Of a stretch of DNA of 64,000 nt, positions 39,046 to 53,365 are shown piece after piece. The stretch is from Microcebus murinus (lineage: Eukaryota > Chordata > Mammalia > Primates > Cheirogaleidae): the NCBI RefSeq assembly GCF_040939455.1, contig NC_134108.1, positions 55,319,501-55,383,500 of the forward strand. The letters run 5' to 3'. A model generated the notes under the pieces. It did not search any database, was not told the DNA's origin, and worked only from the letters and a program-made list of their open reading frames with translations. The position numbers were made by a program, and so were the translations under genes. How positions within the stretch are numbered: position 1 is the first letter of the stretch; each line of letters opens with the position of its first letter.

Positions 39046-39124
39046 TACAATTTTTTAATATAATGAAGGATATAAGACCATTAACAGCCACAGTTCCAAG
39101 CATTACCCTTAGTTGGAAAGATCA

Positions 39125-39487
<363 letters not shown>

Positions 39488-39689
39488 TCATAATGAAAGG
39501 TTACTAAGATGAGAGAGAGGAGAGTAGAGATTTTTTCCAAATGCTCCAACGGATGCCAATATTCATGTTCAGAGGAGAAAACCAACTGGAAAAAAACAAA
39601 GAATGGAAGTTTAACAAGATAAAGTGGATAGCCTTTCTATTAATAGATTTTAAAGGATTAAATGAATTTTGTTTTTAAAAATGAAAAAG

Positions 39690-39740
39690 TCTTGTAAAAT
39701 GCAGAATCAGCTCAGCTCTTGTAAAATGCAGATTCAGCTT
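39690..39740. repeat. Tandem duplication, 27-bp period
   Basis: TCTTGTAAAATGCAGAATCAG and the copy TCTTGTAAAATGCAGATTCAG start at 39690 and 39717, in the intron about 250-300 nt upstream of the M4 exon acceptor. Confidence 0.9.
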
Positions 39741-42700
39741 TACTTATTGAAAAATAAGTAAAACAATAAGCAGGAATCCATGAAAGGAAATGGATAGAGT
39801 GCAAGATATTTAGTTCATATCTAGGAATCATTCCATACTGAAGCCAGAGTATTGTTAAAGCATACATCTCCGTTTTTAGAAAAGTTGTGAAAAAATGGTG
39901 TTTCCAAAGAATAAATGCAGTAATTTAAGGTAATCATGATTAATAAGTTATATTTGATGGTACCTAATATTTTGCAGGTGGTAGACAGTCACTGCATTTG
40001 TTATTTGATGTGAATAAAAACCACAAGTTGTATAGACTTAGATAATTCAAAAATCATTGTGCCTATATTATTTATAAATTGATGGCCCTATGGTCTGACA
40101 GTGTAAGTTGTTTTGGTTATTTCTTTATCATTTTATGCGTTGGAGGGACATGTTTTTGTCGGTGGCAGCAACAATATAAATGAAATTTTGTATTTATGCT
40201 GATAGGGATAGATACTCATCTGCATTAGATTTTACATGATAAGTAATATCTTTGCTAATTCGTTGCCCAGAAACAGAGAAAAATATTGAAATGCGTGCAA
40301 CTTTCAAAATCTGTCTCAAAGGAATGGCCTTATTGCATTCTGCCACCTAGAAAAAACCTGCTTCTAAAGTCTAATGTTCTTCCTAAGACGTTACACTATG
40401 CATTCCATTTTGGTGTACAAATTCACTAATACTGTTTTTCTGCTTGGAGAAATATACTAAACATTTTAGCTTTTATTCAATTTTGCCCATTATTTTGTTT
40501 TGTTTTAAATATATCTGCCTCTATACACCTTTTTTAGCAAGCATAGGCAAGGTAAAAGTAGAAAGACAAGGGGAATCATAGGAAATAAATAGCCTGTGGA
40601 AAAGTTGGAAAGTGAACATCTACCTAACCCAGCTGAAGAGTGGTATCTTTAACATACTCCTTTGTGTTTTCAGAAGTTGTAGAAGTATATGGCTTCTATA
40701 CATTTTCCACAGCTTTCCTAAAAAGGGGAATTATCTATGCCTATAATTAGACCTCAAATATTTTATTTTCATTATGCAATAATTCCTAAGTATACTAGGG
40801 AAATTTCTACTTCTTAGTTTCTTCCCTGTGCTCTCTTTTAGCTACTACTCTAATGCCAATGCTTGGTGTAAATTCTGCACCTCAGCTACTTCAGATCTCA
40901 ATATAGTAACCCAGCTCACACTAAATACTTTCTAACTTGATCACTGGATGCTCATTCACTGGATGCCCAACCTAAGTCACCTAATATTATTTACATGTCT
41001 AGATGTGATCTATTTTCCTAAATAGAGTACAAGCTCTTTCAAATAGATGATATTTATCTATCTGCTTATCTGTCTATCCATCTATGCATCCACCCACCTA
41101 AATTTTCAATCATTTTTCACATAATAGGTTCTCAACAAATATCTGCATATTCTGAGGAACTCAATATTTGACTGAAGGCATTACATTTTTATCATAATGT
41201 AAGAGCAATACCCTGGTGCTCTGGATCTCTATATGTAATAAAACACCATAAACTAAGGTCATCTTTTTGGCTATTCAGTATTTAGTAATTCACTACATCT
41301 AGCCTAGCACCACCTGCAGAATCACTTTTAATCTGAATAACAATTCTGATCTACCATATATTTTCCCTGCAAAATAAATATTTAATTGAGAGGGGAAAAA
41401 ACTCCATTTTAAGCAGAATGGTAGTTTAACAAATATGTCTTTCAACTAGAAACATAGTATCTGATATAAATCTTGTGCAGATAGTCCTTGTGAAAATGGC
41501 CACACCTGGCTAACATAAAGATGTAATTTCTTTTATGGAAGTATAATTATAAGCAAGATTTTTGAAGGGTGGTCACCTAGAAAGTTTCTTTCAAATGTAG
41601 AAAATTCTTAATCCAGTATTTTATGCCAGTTCATTTCTCATTCTGAGCACTATTGAAAGAATATTATTTGATTGCCAAATCACCATTCTCACTGAACTGC
41701 ACTGGGATGTTTATTCTATTATCTTCGAACACAATTGTCTCCATTACATTCTCAAGAACAAAACAAGGCACAAACAACAGAAACCTACTTTTGAGTAAAT
41801 TATGGACACCTCTTGATTTCTTGCCACCTGAGCTTCCTCTTTCCAGCATTGATTGTGAATATAAATTTTTCCCATTGCTACTAAACCTCAGTACATTTGT
41901 TTTCTTGAACATTATAATGTACAATTCATATTTTGTTTGAATCAAACCTACAAAGTTAATATACTTCATTTTGAGGTTTTAATATGATGAAATAGTATAG
42001 GAAATATAATCAATGGCAGTAAGTCATTGATGTGTTTACTTTGCCATTCTGTCTTTGATTTACTTCAAGTATTTTTAAAAGGAGCAATAGTTCAACAATG
42101 AATTATGACTTCTTTGATACATAACTTGATGCTCCTTAAGAAGCATTTCTACACAGATGCTAGTTGAAATAAAATGTGGACTGAAATTTTATCCAGTTGA
42201 AAAATATCAAGGACACAATGAGATAAAAAACAAAAGTATATTTCATCTTCCTTATGACATGAACAGCCATGCACTTAGCTCTAATGAAGTGAATCATCAT
42301 TAATTAGGTAAATAGAGGCCAACTCCAGCTTTAATCCATATGCTGGCAAGCAAAGAACTGGTGGCATTGAATATCAACTGTGAGAAGCTGAGAATTCGCA
42401 CTGTAAGGTTGCCTTCCAAAAAGAAGTGTATTTTTAAGAAGTCTCTAAGTTTGATTAGAAAACAACTGAGAAAATTATAAATGTGTTTATTATAACATAT
42501 AAACAATTAAAAGGTAATCTTTAAATGCTTATGTGGGCAGACAAATAACCATAAATAAATGAAGCAAAGTAGACAAAAATATTTGGAAAACTACAACATC
42601 CAAAGTAGACAAATGCCTTTGGTTTCAGTTTTATTAAAACCCTGTGAAAATTTCAACATGAGGTGACCATATATTTTGTTTTTATGACATCACATGTAAT

Positions 42701-42741
42701 ATTTTGTCTAAAATTCTCTACATTTAATATATGGAAAAATT

Positions 42742-42873
42742 GGCCAGGAGCAGTGGCTCACACCTGTAATTCCAGAGCTTTGGGAGGTCAAATTGAGAAG
42801 ATCACTTAAGGCCAGGAGCTGGAGACCAGACTGGACAACATAGCAAGACCTGTCTCTACAAAAAAAATTAAAT
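42742..42873 (+). mobile_element. Alu-like monomer (FLAM or old Alu left arm)
   Basis: It starts GGCCAGGAGCAGTGGCTCAC and ends at CTGTCTCTACAAAAAAAATT after one arm. No right arm follows; L1-like 3' UTR sequence starts at once. Confidence 0.75.
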
Positions 42874-43030
42874 GGATATCTAGGCAGGTGGGAGGGGTGA
42901 GAGGGGACAGGTATATACATACATAATGAGTGAGATGTGCACCGTCTGGGGGATGGTCACTTCTAAAGCTCTGACTTGAGGGGGGAGGGAGGCAAGAGAA
43001 ACATTTAAGATAAGACAAATATTTCTTAAA
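42874..43030 (+). mobile_element. L1 3' UTR fragment
   Basis: The stretch with GAGTGAGATGTGCACCGTC, GGGGGATGG and CTCTGACTTGAGG resembles the corresponding 3' UTR of the L1 at 55600-56565 (GGGTGATGGGCACACTTACAG, CCTGACTCAAGCATC). Confidence 0.45.
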
Positions 43031-44179
43031 GCCGAATTTGGCTTTTTGATCTTAACTGTGCAATTTCTGATCTTTGTTTCTTTTTATATTCCTGTTCTCA
43101 GTGGGACTTTCTTTGGTTATTTAAACATATTATTCATATTGACAGTAAGGAACTATTATTTTTTAAATGATCTTTTACAAGTTGTCAAAAGATTTCATTT
43201 ACCAAGTAAAAAAGTTCTAGCTTGCATAAGAAGAAATAAGAGAGAGAGAGGGAGGAAGGAAGAAATAAAAAAGTAGCGCATATGTTTGTTATTAATATTA
43301 ATATGTAGTGAAACTTCTTGATATGTCAGATGGATAAGACCTGAAGCTCTAAATGAATTTTCAAAGAGCTCAAAGAAGGTATAGAGGCCGTTTCAAGTGA
43401 CATACAGTGACAGTGTATGGATGAACATATAGAAACTACAAATGCACCTCTTCATAACTTACACATTATGAAACCATAGATCAAGCTGCATTTTTAGTAG
43501 ACTCTTTGTCATCTACTGCTCCAAATGACTCATGAAACTCCATCTCATAAGAAGTCACATCATACTTCAAGTGAAACTCATCTCCACAACTAGCTTTCCA
43601 GTCTTTTTGCAAGATACTTTGAGGGGACAAGAATTATAAAAATTATTTAAATATATTTGCATGCCAAAATTAATGAAAGCTATTTTTGAAAACAAAAGTC
43701 TAAGGAGCTTACTGGGTATTGCTATTGTTCATAATAACAAATTCTCTCTGGCCACTTCACAAAGGACATGAGTTTCCTTTATGTTATATTTCTTAGTTAT
43801 TCAGATATCATCATTATATGATGTGCTATGTATGACCTAGTATTAAGTATCGGCCTGGTATTAGTTGCTTCCTGTAGGTCTGAGAAGATTTTTGAAGTAG
43901 AATACTAGTAGTATTACGTTTCTCCTAGCTTGTCATTACTCCAAGATGGTGTGCATTGCCTGAAGAATACTAAGTTACAATTCTTATGGGTATATGATTA
44001 TACTATTATCTTTAAACATATAAAATTCCAAGGACTTGCCTCAAATAAATTTATAATACCTTAATTATTCCTCTTCTTTGAAAAAGTGTAGCCTGATAAT
44101 TGTTTCTAAGCCATATACCTAAAAATTTGAATGTTTTTAAATGTTGACTTAAGACTAGACTCCCTGTCAGTGGTAGGTA

Positions 44180-44272
44180 AGCAACAATCCATTCTTCACC
44201 TATTTCATTCAGCGTTAGCATAGTGCTTAATGTACAGTAAGCGTTCAGCAAATGTTTTTTGAATGAAATTAT
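44180..44272 (+). repeat. L2 3' end-like fragment
   Basis: GTTAGCATAGTGCTTAATGTA, GTAAGCGTTCAGCAAATG and TTTTTTGAATGAA match the classic L2 end. Confidence 0.6.
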
Positions 44273-45045
44273 GATTTCAAAAAATGATCAATTATAATAT
44301 AGATAAAATATATCACATTAGAATTTCAATATTGGACATCTTCTCAAGTTCTTATTAAATTTAATAGAACGAATGGAGTTCATAAACAAAATTATTTCCG
44401 ACTTCTAGTATTGACCACGTGAAATAAGTTAAAATGAAATGGACTGAAGTTGGAATCACCAACTTTTATACGTAGGTAATAGTTCCCCTGGCAATGTAAA
44501 TTTTATGAAATGGCTCCCTATTTTCTACACTGAGATGAGTACTAGGTGCCCAAAAGGCATAAAAAATGTTTTATGCTTTTAGAGATCTAACTCTTTTTGC
44601 CATTCTTTCCATGATGAAATCTTCTAAAAGGGTTAGGTTGGACCCACACCACATTTTCTTAGAATATTTGTCAGTCATAGGTGAGTTTTGTAATCTTTTA
44701 GGACACTTTCTCTCCCATATTTAAGAAGTACTAAGAAAAATTTTATATTTAAATTTTAGATTAAAAGTTGTATTCCTATATTTCAGTTTGATGTTTTATT
44801 TAGTCAATAATACTGTTACAAAATGTCATAATACCTGTTTTCTTTTCTTACCATTTTATAATTAAAAAATAATTATTGTGATTATTTCATCTGTAGTATC
44901 TGTTTTGTTTATATATTACCTGGCATGAAAAAAGCACACAATGTTTATTGAATTAATGTGTGCATAAATAAAGTATAATAATTAACTAAAAATGTGTCAT
45001 TTATGCTTACAGTTTGATCTTAATTGATTTGAAATCTTTTTTAAA

Positions 45046-46385
45046 TTTCAAAATATTACCGTGGTACAAATGATTTAGGTTACATGCCTCACGTTTGTAC
45101 TACTTGAGTCCCAGCTAAAGGTGTACCTGTAACCCATATAGTGTTCATAGTACCTATTAGGTAGGTTTTTGCCACTCCTTTCCTTCTGCTTCCCTCTGGT
45201 TGATTTCTACTGAATTTTATTTCCCTCTGTATGCATTGTGTGCTCACTGGTTAGTTGCAATTTAATAGTAAGTACAGGCCGGGCGCGGTGGCTCACGCCT
45301 GTAATCCTAGCACTCTGGGAGGCAGAGGCGGGCAGATTGCTCGAGGTCAGGAGTTCGAAACCAGCCTGAGCAAGAGCAAGACCCCGTCTCTACTATCAAT
45401 AGAAAGAAATTAATTGGCCAACTAACATATATAGAAAAAATTAGCCGGGCATGGTGGCACATGCCTGTAGTCCCAGCTACTTGGGAGGCTGAGGCAGGAG
45501 GATCATCTGAGCCCAAGAGTTTGAGGTTGCTGTGAGCAAGGCTGAGGCCACGGCACTCACTCTAGTCTGGGCAACAGAGTGAGACTCTGTCTCAAAAAAA
45601 AAAAAAATAGTAAGTACATATGGTGTTTGTTTTCCCATTCTTCAGACACTTAAGAGAATAGTCTTCATTACCATCTAGATTACTGCAAAAAGTATTAATT
45701 CATCTTTTTATGACTGAGTTGTACTCCATGGTATACGTATATCACATTTTATTAATCTACTCATGAACTGATGGACACTTGGATTGATTCCATATTTTTG
45801 AAATTGTGAATTGTGCTGCAATAAATATTCAAATACAGATATCTTTTTAATGAAAAGTCTCTTTTTTCCTTTGGGTAAATACCCAATAGTGGGATTGCTG
45901 GAATGAATAGTAGTTCTACTTTTAGTTCTTTGAGGAATCTCCATAATCTCCATGTTTTTCATAGAGTTGTAATAATTTGCAGTCCCACCAACAGTGTACA
46001 AGCATTTGTTTCTTTCTCTCTGCATCTACTCCAGCATCTACTGTTTCTGGACGTTTTAATAAAAGCCACTATAACAGGAGTAAGGTGATATCTCACTGTG
46101 GTCTAAATTTGCATTTCCCTCATGATTAGTGACGTTGAGCATTTTTTCAAATATTTATTGGCCATTTGTCTTTCTTTTTTTGAGAAGCTTCTGTTCATGT
46201 CATTTGTCCACTCTTTAAAAAGGTTGTTTGCTTTTTCTTGCTTATTTGCTTGAGTTTGTTGTTAATTCTGGTTATTAGCCCTTTATTGGATGTGTAGCTT
46301 GCAATTTTCTCTCCTATTCTGTAGGTTGTCTATTTGCTATATTGTCTATTGCTATGATTGTATACTTAGCTGTGCAGAAACTTGA
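45046..46385 (-). mobile_element. L1 3' part (end of ORF2 plus 3' UTR), split by an Alu
   Basis: The plus strand reads the complement of L1 ORF2's end: GGGTAAATACCCAATAGTGGG (about 45877), CAGTCCCACCAACAGTGTAC (about 45981), AGCCCTTTATTGGATGTG (about 46278). The 3' UTR comes at lower coordinates. It is split by the Alu at 45277-45605 and has stops in its frame. It faces the L1 at 55600-56565 in opposite orientation. Confidence 0.8.
45277..45605 (+). mobile_element. Alu SINE (strepsirrhine type), full length
   Basis: GGCCGGGCGCGGTGGCTCAC start, two arms, middle linker AATTAATTGGCCAACTAACA, and a poly(A) tail. The 13-bp target duplication AATAGTAAGTACA is perfect at 45264-45276 and 45606-45618. 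It inserted into the L1 described around it, so it is younger. Confidence 0.95.
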
Positions 46386-46740
46386 ACTTATAGATACAGA
46401 GAGTAGAATGATGGTTAAAAGGCTGAGAGGGAGAAAAATGGGGAGATCATAGTTAAAGTGTAAAAATCTCAGATTGGAAGAATACATTTTTTTGACACCT
46501 ATTGCACCTTATGGTGAGTATAGTTAATAATAGTGTATTGTACATTTCAAAATTGCTGAGTGAATTTCAAATGTTCTCACCACAAAAAATGACAAGTATT
46601 TGAAGTGATGAATATGCTAATTAACTTGATATAATTATTCCACATTGTATTCATAAATTATAACATCATTCTATACTATGTAAGTATATATGATTTAAAA
46701 TTTTTAATTTATAATAATTTTTTAAAAATATGAATACATT
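46386..46740 (+). mobile_element. L1 3' UTR end of a second family
   Basis: Sequence from ATAGATACAGAGAGTAGAATG to GTATAGTTAATAATAGTGTA and AAATGACAAGTATTTGAAGTG follows the usual L1MA/L1PB-type 3' UTR, in the opposite direction to the neighbouring L1. Confidence 0.65.
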
Positions 46741-46751
46741 CTATTGAAGGA

Positions 46752-46784
46752 ATTTACAAATACTGAGTATTTGTAAATACTCAG
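46752..46784. repeat. Two overlapping perfect palindromes
   Basis: ATTTACAAATACT at 46752-46764 pairs with 46766-46778 around one base. CTGAGTATTT at 46763-46772 pairs with AAATACTCAG at 46775-46784. The two stems exclude each other. Confidence 0.9.
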
Positions 46785-46999
46785 GAGAATATTTAGGTAT
46801 GTAAGATCACAAAGGGAGATCTTATATGAGACACATTAAAGGTATAAATGAAAAATTTGAATTAGAATATATGTTTTAGATTATTGCCTTTTATTCATTT
46901 GCTGGAATATTTTCTGACTTGTGAAAAAGACAATGAAGGGTAAATGTTATCAGCCTATAATGAAACAGCCAACTATTTTCACTGGTTCTGACATATTTC

Positions 47000-47372
<373 letters not shown>

Positions 47373-47594
47373 TAAAAGTGATTGGTGAAGTAGATTTGTT
47401 GTCATAAATTTTTTGCATTAAATAATAAAACTGATGCCAAGTATAAAAATAGAAATAATTTTATCCTATAAACCCTGCCTTCCTTATGATTTTGGCATCT
47501 GCACAGTAATCATTTGAATAGTGATAAAAATAAATATGTTGGGAATAATTTCCTAACCATGATATTTTTGTTCCAAATCTAATGTCAAATCTTT

Positions 47595-47927
<333 letters not shown>

Positions 47928-48292
47928 TAATGTCAAATCTTTATGAATGAATTATAAAAGTTGGATCATTTTAAATAAAATTATCATCCTAATTAATCAT
48001 TAAAAACCCCAAAATTAAGAGAGAGAATAATTGTTTTCAAGAGAGTGAAATACCTATCCTTTAAGGTAGAGCTCAATCTCATTTCCAATTTTGCCTGACT
48101 GCTTTAGTTTTCACTGAACTCCACCTCTCTGAGTCCCTACACTATATAACAGATCATTTGTTTATGGTATTATAGTTTCTCTATTTTGTGTTAATTTTAT
48201 TTTCCCATATCTTTCCTATAATATTTATAGTTTTATGTTCATTATTTTATAAGGGTTGAAGAATATTATAGATTAACCAAATGCAAAGGAAA

Positions 48293-48337
<45 letters not shown>

Positions 48338-48338
48338 C
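48293..48338. repeat. (TG)n(TA)n microsatellite
   Basis: About 12 TG followed by about 10 TA units, uninterrupted; likely length-variable. Confidence 0.95.
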
Positions 48339-48837
48339 TTTAGAGATGATTCTCTTAATACATCTTGGGTTCTGTTTCCTAAACACCTAAGACATGTTTG
48401 GAGAAGGAAAATCATTTTACTTGTTTAGATAATGCCCTACAATAGGAATTGCTTCAACTTTGTAAAGTAGATATAAATCTCTTTTCACAAAATGATGGTT
48501 ACCTAACTGTAATATACTGATTGGCTGATGGTAAAACCCTAGTTAGATTCTATTAGGAAAAGATTTTTAATTGTTAACCAATTAAAAATTTTAAAAACAA
48601 TTAAAAACCATATTAACACCTTGTTCTATCTACAGTACATTCATTATTTCTGAATATACAGAGAATAGACAATTTTAGAAAGTTAAGAATAACTTAAAGA
48701 CTAATACATTCTGTCAATCATTACAGTGTATTTCTTCAAAACACTCCTTTAAAATTCTTTATGGTACATATGTTCTGATCCAAATACTACACATATAATA
48801 TTCTCAATCTTTATCATAATCCAATTATGTAAACATG

Positions 48838-48920
48838 CTTACACCTATTTATAGATGAGAATACTGAGTCTCAAAGAGGCTAAGTAATTTCATCTAGTAC
48901 GTCTATGACATACCAGTGTA
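48838..48920. repeat. MIR-like fragment
   Basis: TATAGATGAGAATACTGAGTC, CTCAAAGAGGCTAAGTAATTT match the MIR core read in its other orientation. Confidence 0.6.
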
Positions 48921-51900
48921 ACGGATTTGCTCACCAATGTTCTCTGAAAGCCACATACTCTGTGCAGCACCCTAAGTATATGCCTGTCACCTGGGGGCCA
49001 GCAAATGCATGGCATTTGTCTTTGGCTTTCAGTACTTAAATATTTTAGCCCTGTGCTTTGGCTACTTTTTCTCTAATAATAAGAGGGATTCATTGATCTT
49101 ACCCAGCTCTGCTAACTCAAGTATGATTATCTGGTATAATTAATCTATAGCTAACTAATCTAAAATGTATTTGAATCAATGGTTTTGGAGTAATCAACAC
49201 AAAACACTAAATGAATTAAATTATCTAAACTTTGTATACAAAATATATCAGAACTAACTATATTTTTAAAATAATTACCCATTTCTGCATAATTTGGGTA
49301 CAATTTGGCCACCATTTATGATGTTAATGACGCTGTTCACAATGCACATAATTCATCAAATTCACTCTTGAAGTTTTCTAGATTCTAGCATGCAGAGATT
49401 ATTGAGGATGTCTGGGGAGCAGGCATAGCTTACTGAGATGCTCATCTGTTTTTAGTGATGACATGACTAGACTTTAATCTAGACTTTAACAAATATGCCA
49501 GGAATGTATAGCTCCTACAGGTGTAATTTGACTTTCTTGACTTTTTAATTCAGTTTCTGCAAATTATTACATCTAGATTTAGCCTTGCAAAATCACTTTG
49601 CTAACATTAAAATTGTGCTGCTTAAGCAAAGAAAAAAATAGAATGCATTTTAATGTAAGGGTTGACCTGCAGAAAGATGAATAATTTGCATCAATTTTTG
49701 TGCATTATGTTAAACTAATGAAGACAAATGCATTCATTTATTTCAGTAAAGCTTAAAAACTGAAGGCCAGCAATTTTATGCATCTATAATGATGAATATT
49801 ACAGTGCTTATTATATGATGAATTGTGAATTTTAGAAAAGGATGGTGAGCAAAACAGGGAAAAATCATGCTTCTCATACTGATTTCTATTTCTATAAACA
49901 CTGGCATCTGCCTCAAACAAACACCATGCCTTCTCTGGTACCAATTCTACATCTCTTACTTCATCAAATAATAAGAAATTAAAAAAAAAACACACACACA
50001 CACAGAGAATCTCACGGATTTTGTACTAGAAAATAGAAGTGAATAAAATAAATTTCATATTGTTCAGATGTCAAAGTGGTACTTCTACAATAAAAAGTCA
50101 ATAATACAACACATTGTTACATTGTTTACTTTAGATTGATTATGGGTAATGACATAATAATGAGACAAAAGTTGCTTGGAAATTATTACCAGTACTATTG
50201 CTATTTGGTGTTCATTATGTAAAATTGTTTTAAAACATTAGCTCATAAAGGTAACATTACATTCAATTATTAAATAAGAATATAATATAATTAAATTAAA
50301 AATATGATAGAAATAAAAATGCATATAACTGTGTGTGGTAAAATTATCTTCAAATTTAATCTTAATATTAAAGGGCATTGTAAATATATCTACTTCATCT
50401 TTACATTCTTCATGTTTAGCACATATTTCAGTAATTTTATAAATATCATATAACTAATTTATTTTGGATTTTGTCCACAAAAATAATTGCTCACTGGCTG
50501 CAAAATAATTATACACTGCTTAGAATTTACTATTGATTTAATCCTGTAAGTAAAATGGGAACAGCTGAGATTACAGAAAATTCTATCAACAATATACACA
50601 GACGAGCACAATTCCCTCTATTCCCTTCTCAGCTGCCACATACATCACATATGTTATTAAAGTCATGAGAGAGAGAACTGACAAATGAAAGAAAAGTGCC
50701 ACTAGCTCATTGCTAAAAATAGAAATAGTTTTAATGAGACTCTTCAGTCATTTTATAATATTTCTACCAAATTAAAGCAAAGCAAAACAACACCAACTGG
50801 CCCTAATGGATGTTTTTTATGGACTGCTGCTTTCCCACCAGCTCATGAACTGCTGAGTCTGCCTAGTCCTCAAAGTGCAATAGGCACTCAACATTTGAAA
50901 ATAAGAAACCAAGGAAGCTTTTAGTATGGGCAGTCAGGAGATAGGCAATGCTGCCAAAAACGCCATTAAGAAGAAACGCTCTCTGTTCGGATAGATTTTC
51001 ACCTATAGTGAATTAAGAGACAAGACTGCAACTGCTCACACATTTTTAACATTCCTTAATGAAACTGCTGTGATTTGCTTTATGCTTTTACCTCACCCAG
51101 AGCTTTAAAAAAAAAAAACAAAACTATTTTGAATCAAATAGGAAGTGCAGTTAACTTACTATGACTAAGAACATCTACAACTTCAAAAATCTACTGTACA
51201 ATAAATGCAACATTAAATTAACATTGCTGCAAAGGGGAAAACTATGAAAGGATTTGGTGTCAGCCCAGATTTAACTAAACTAGCTTAAACTTATTTAGCA
51301 TTTACCTTCACATTGTTGTTGATTGCTCCACTAAGGTATTTTTTTGTATAAACAGAGCTTCCCTAATTAAATATTTCATATCTGAGTTATTCAGAGATCA
51401 CATAACACACTTCAGGCAGTAATCATCACACTAAGAGTGATAAATGGGGATGGTGAGACCCTAGATGAATCACACAGAAGGAAGTGTGACAGGCTAAGAA
51501 GAGGAATGGATTTTTTACCAAAAAAGGGGATATTTCTAATTTTTAAAATTTATTTCTGATTTCCCACTCCAAAGAAGTCATGGTATTTTCTGTTTTAATC
51601 TCCTCACCACACCACATATGCTTCCATGACAATATCTCAAAATTTGAGCAACAATAAAAGCAAAGAAAAGGAATTTTCTCTATTTGATGACACACAGAAT
51701 ATTAGTAAATATGAAATTTTTACTATGGATTATAGCTCCTGAAGATATAAATTCAAAATGCTAGGGAATTTCTGGAACTGATCTAAATTTTTCAGAATCT
51801 GAGCTCATATTGCTCTGTTTTGAATATATTTATTTCATTAGTTCTTGCTAAGAAAAGAGCAAGAGCCTCAAATGACATTTTACACACCTAAATTAACCTT

Positions 51901-53144
51901 TTTTTTTGTTTATGATTAAATAAAATTTTAAAACTAAGTAAACATAATGTATTACTAATAATCTTCAATATGCTTGGACAATGATAACAGAAGGTAAATG
52001 ATAATTAAGCAGTTGAGAAATGTAGATTATAATGCTGGTTGAAAAGTCTATAGAAAGTCAGAATATCATTCAAGTACTGGAGTTGTGTGTCACTGTGTTT
52101 ATTAGTGACAAAATAAATATAAGTAATTCATGAAGCCATATTCCTACCAGAGGTGTAAAATACCAAATCATAAATTACTGCCTGGAACCTTTTTCTCTGA
52201 AGTAAAGTATCTCAGGGAGTGATGTGTGAATGTCTTTGATATACATCCCACTTCTTTGATAAAGTTATATTAAAAAGTTAAAATTCATAATGTACTATGT
52301 CTCAAAGCCATTTCGATCTTATGCTCTGTTTTGAATGAATAAGATCTTATTCACTAAAGGTAAGAATTTAATATTGTCAAGTTAAAGAAAAGAAAACAAT
52401 CTGAAAAAGAAAACAAGAAACAAAAAACCAAAATGCTTGTAAGTGAAAGACTTGAATATTCATTCCTTTGAACTTATTGTGTTAAAATCTGCTTCATTCA
52501 GATTTAGATTTAAAACAAAATATATGTTAAAGGTATTTAATGCTTTATTTAAAAATAATGAGACTTTTCAATAAATTTAAATTCAGTATATTTGAATATA
52601 AAAATAGAGAGGAATGGGTTAAAATTTTCCATGTCAAAATAATAGTTTAACTTTTTGAATTTTTAGTAATATGTATCGATAATTTTATACTGAAATTCCT
52701 CATGAAAGTTTGAAATTTATCGAGCTGTTGCCTAAATTTTAAAAAATTTATTTTAATGAAAGCACTAATATACTACAAATTACACCACCCTAATCTACAC
52801 ACTAGAAAAAATGATTCCACCAAGCAATACAATCCAAATCAACTTCTATAAATTTCTCATCAAGTGCCCTTGCCAACATCAATAAATATTTTCTATAATA
52901 ATTCAGCATTCTCTAGAAGGCCAAGTGTTGATCTGATCAACTGAGAGTTGAACAGTTAAAAAGGGAAAAAACATCTACATCCTGAGACTTATAGTTTAAA
53001 TTTATTTTATTGTCCTATCTTATCTATAAGATAAGCTTAAAATTAGATGACATAGAAATCCCAAATGTTCTACCTAGCATCTTCCACAATTTAAAAAGTT
53101 AAATTAAAATATTGTTTATGAATCTATCAATATTCTAAATTGCT

Positions 53145-53365
53145 TCAGGTTTATTATTTATAATTGACACATAATTATAAATATTTATGGGGCATAAAGT
53201 GATGTTTCAATAAATGTACACACTGTATAATGATCACATCAGTGATCCATCACTTTTAACATTTATCATTTTTGTGGTAATAAATTAAAAATCTCTTCTA
53301 GCTATCTTGAAATATACAATACATTGTTATTAGCTATAGTCATCCTACCATGTAATCAACTGTAT
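53145..53365 (+). mobile_element. L1 (L1M-type) 3' UTR fragment
   Basis: AATATTTATGGGGCATAAAG, TGTATAATGATCACATCAG and TAGCTATCTTGAAATATACAA follow a common L1M 3' segment. Confidence 0.65.

Noticed and set aside
41653..41969. Overlapping 95- and 101-codon open frames on both strands
   Set aside because: No family likeness, no splice borders in GRIK2 phase; chance open runs in intron sequence.
45708..46025. 105-codon minus-strand open frame
   Set aside because: It lies in the L1 ORF2 remnant and is not an independent gene.
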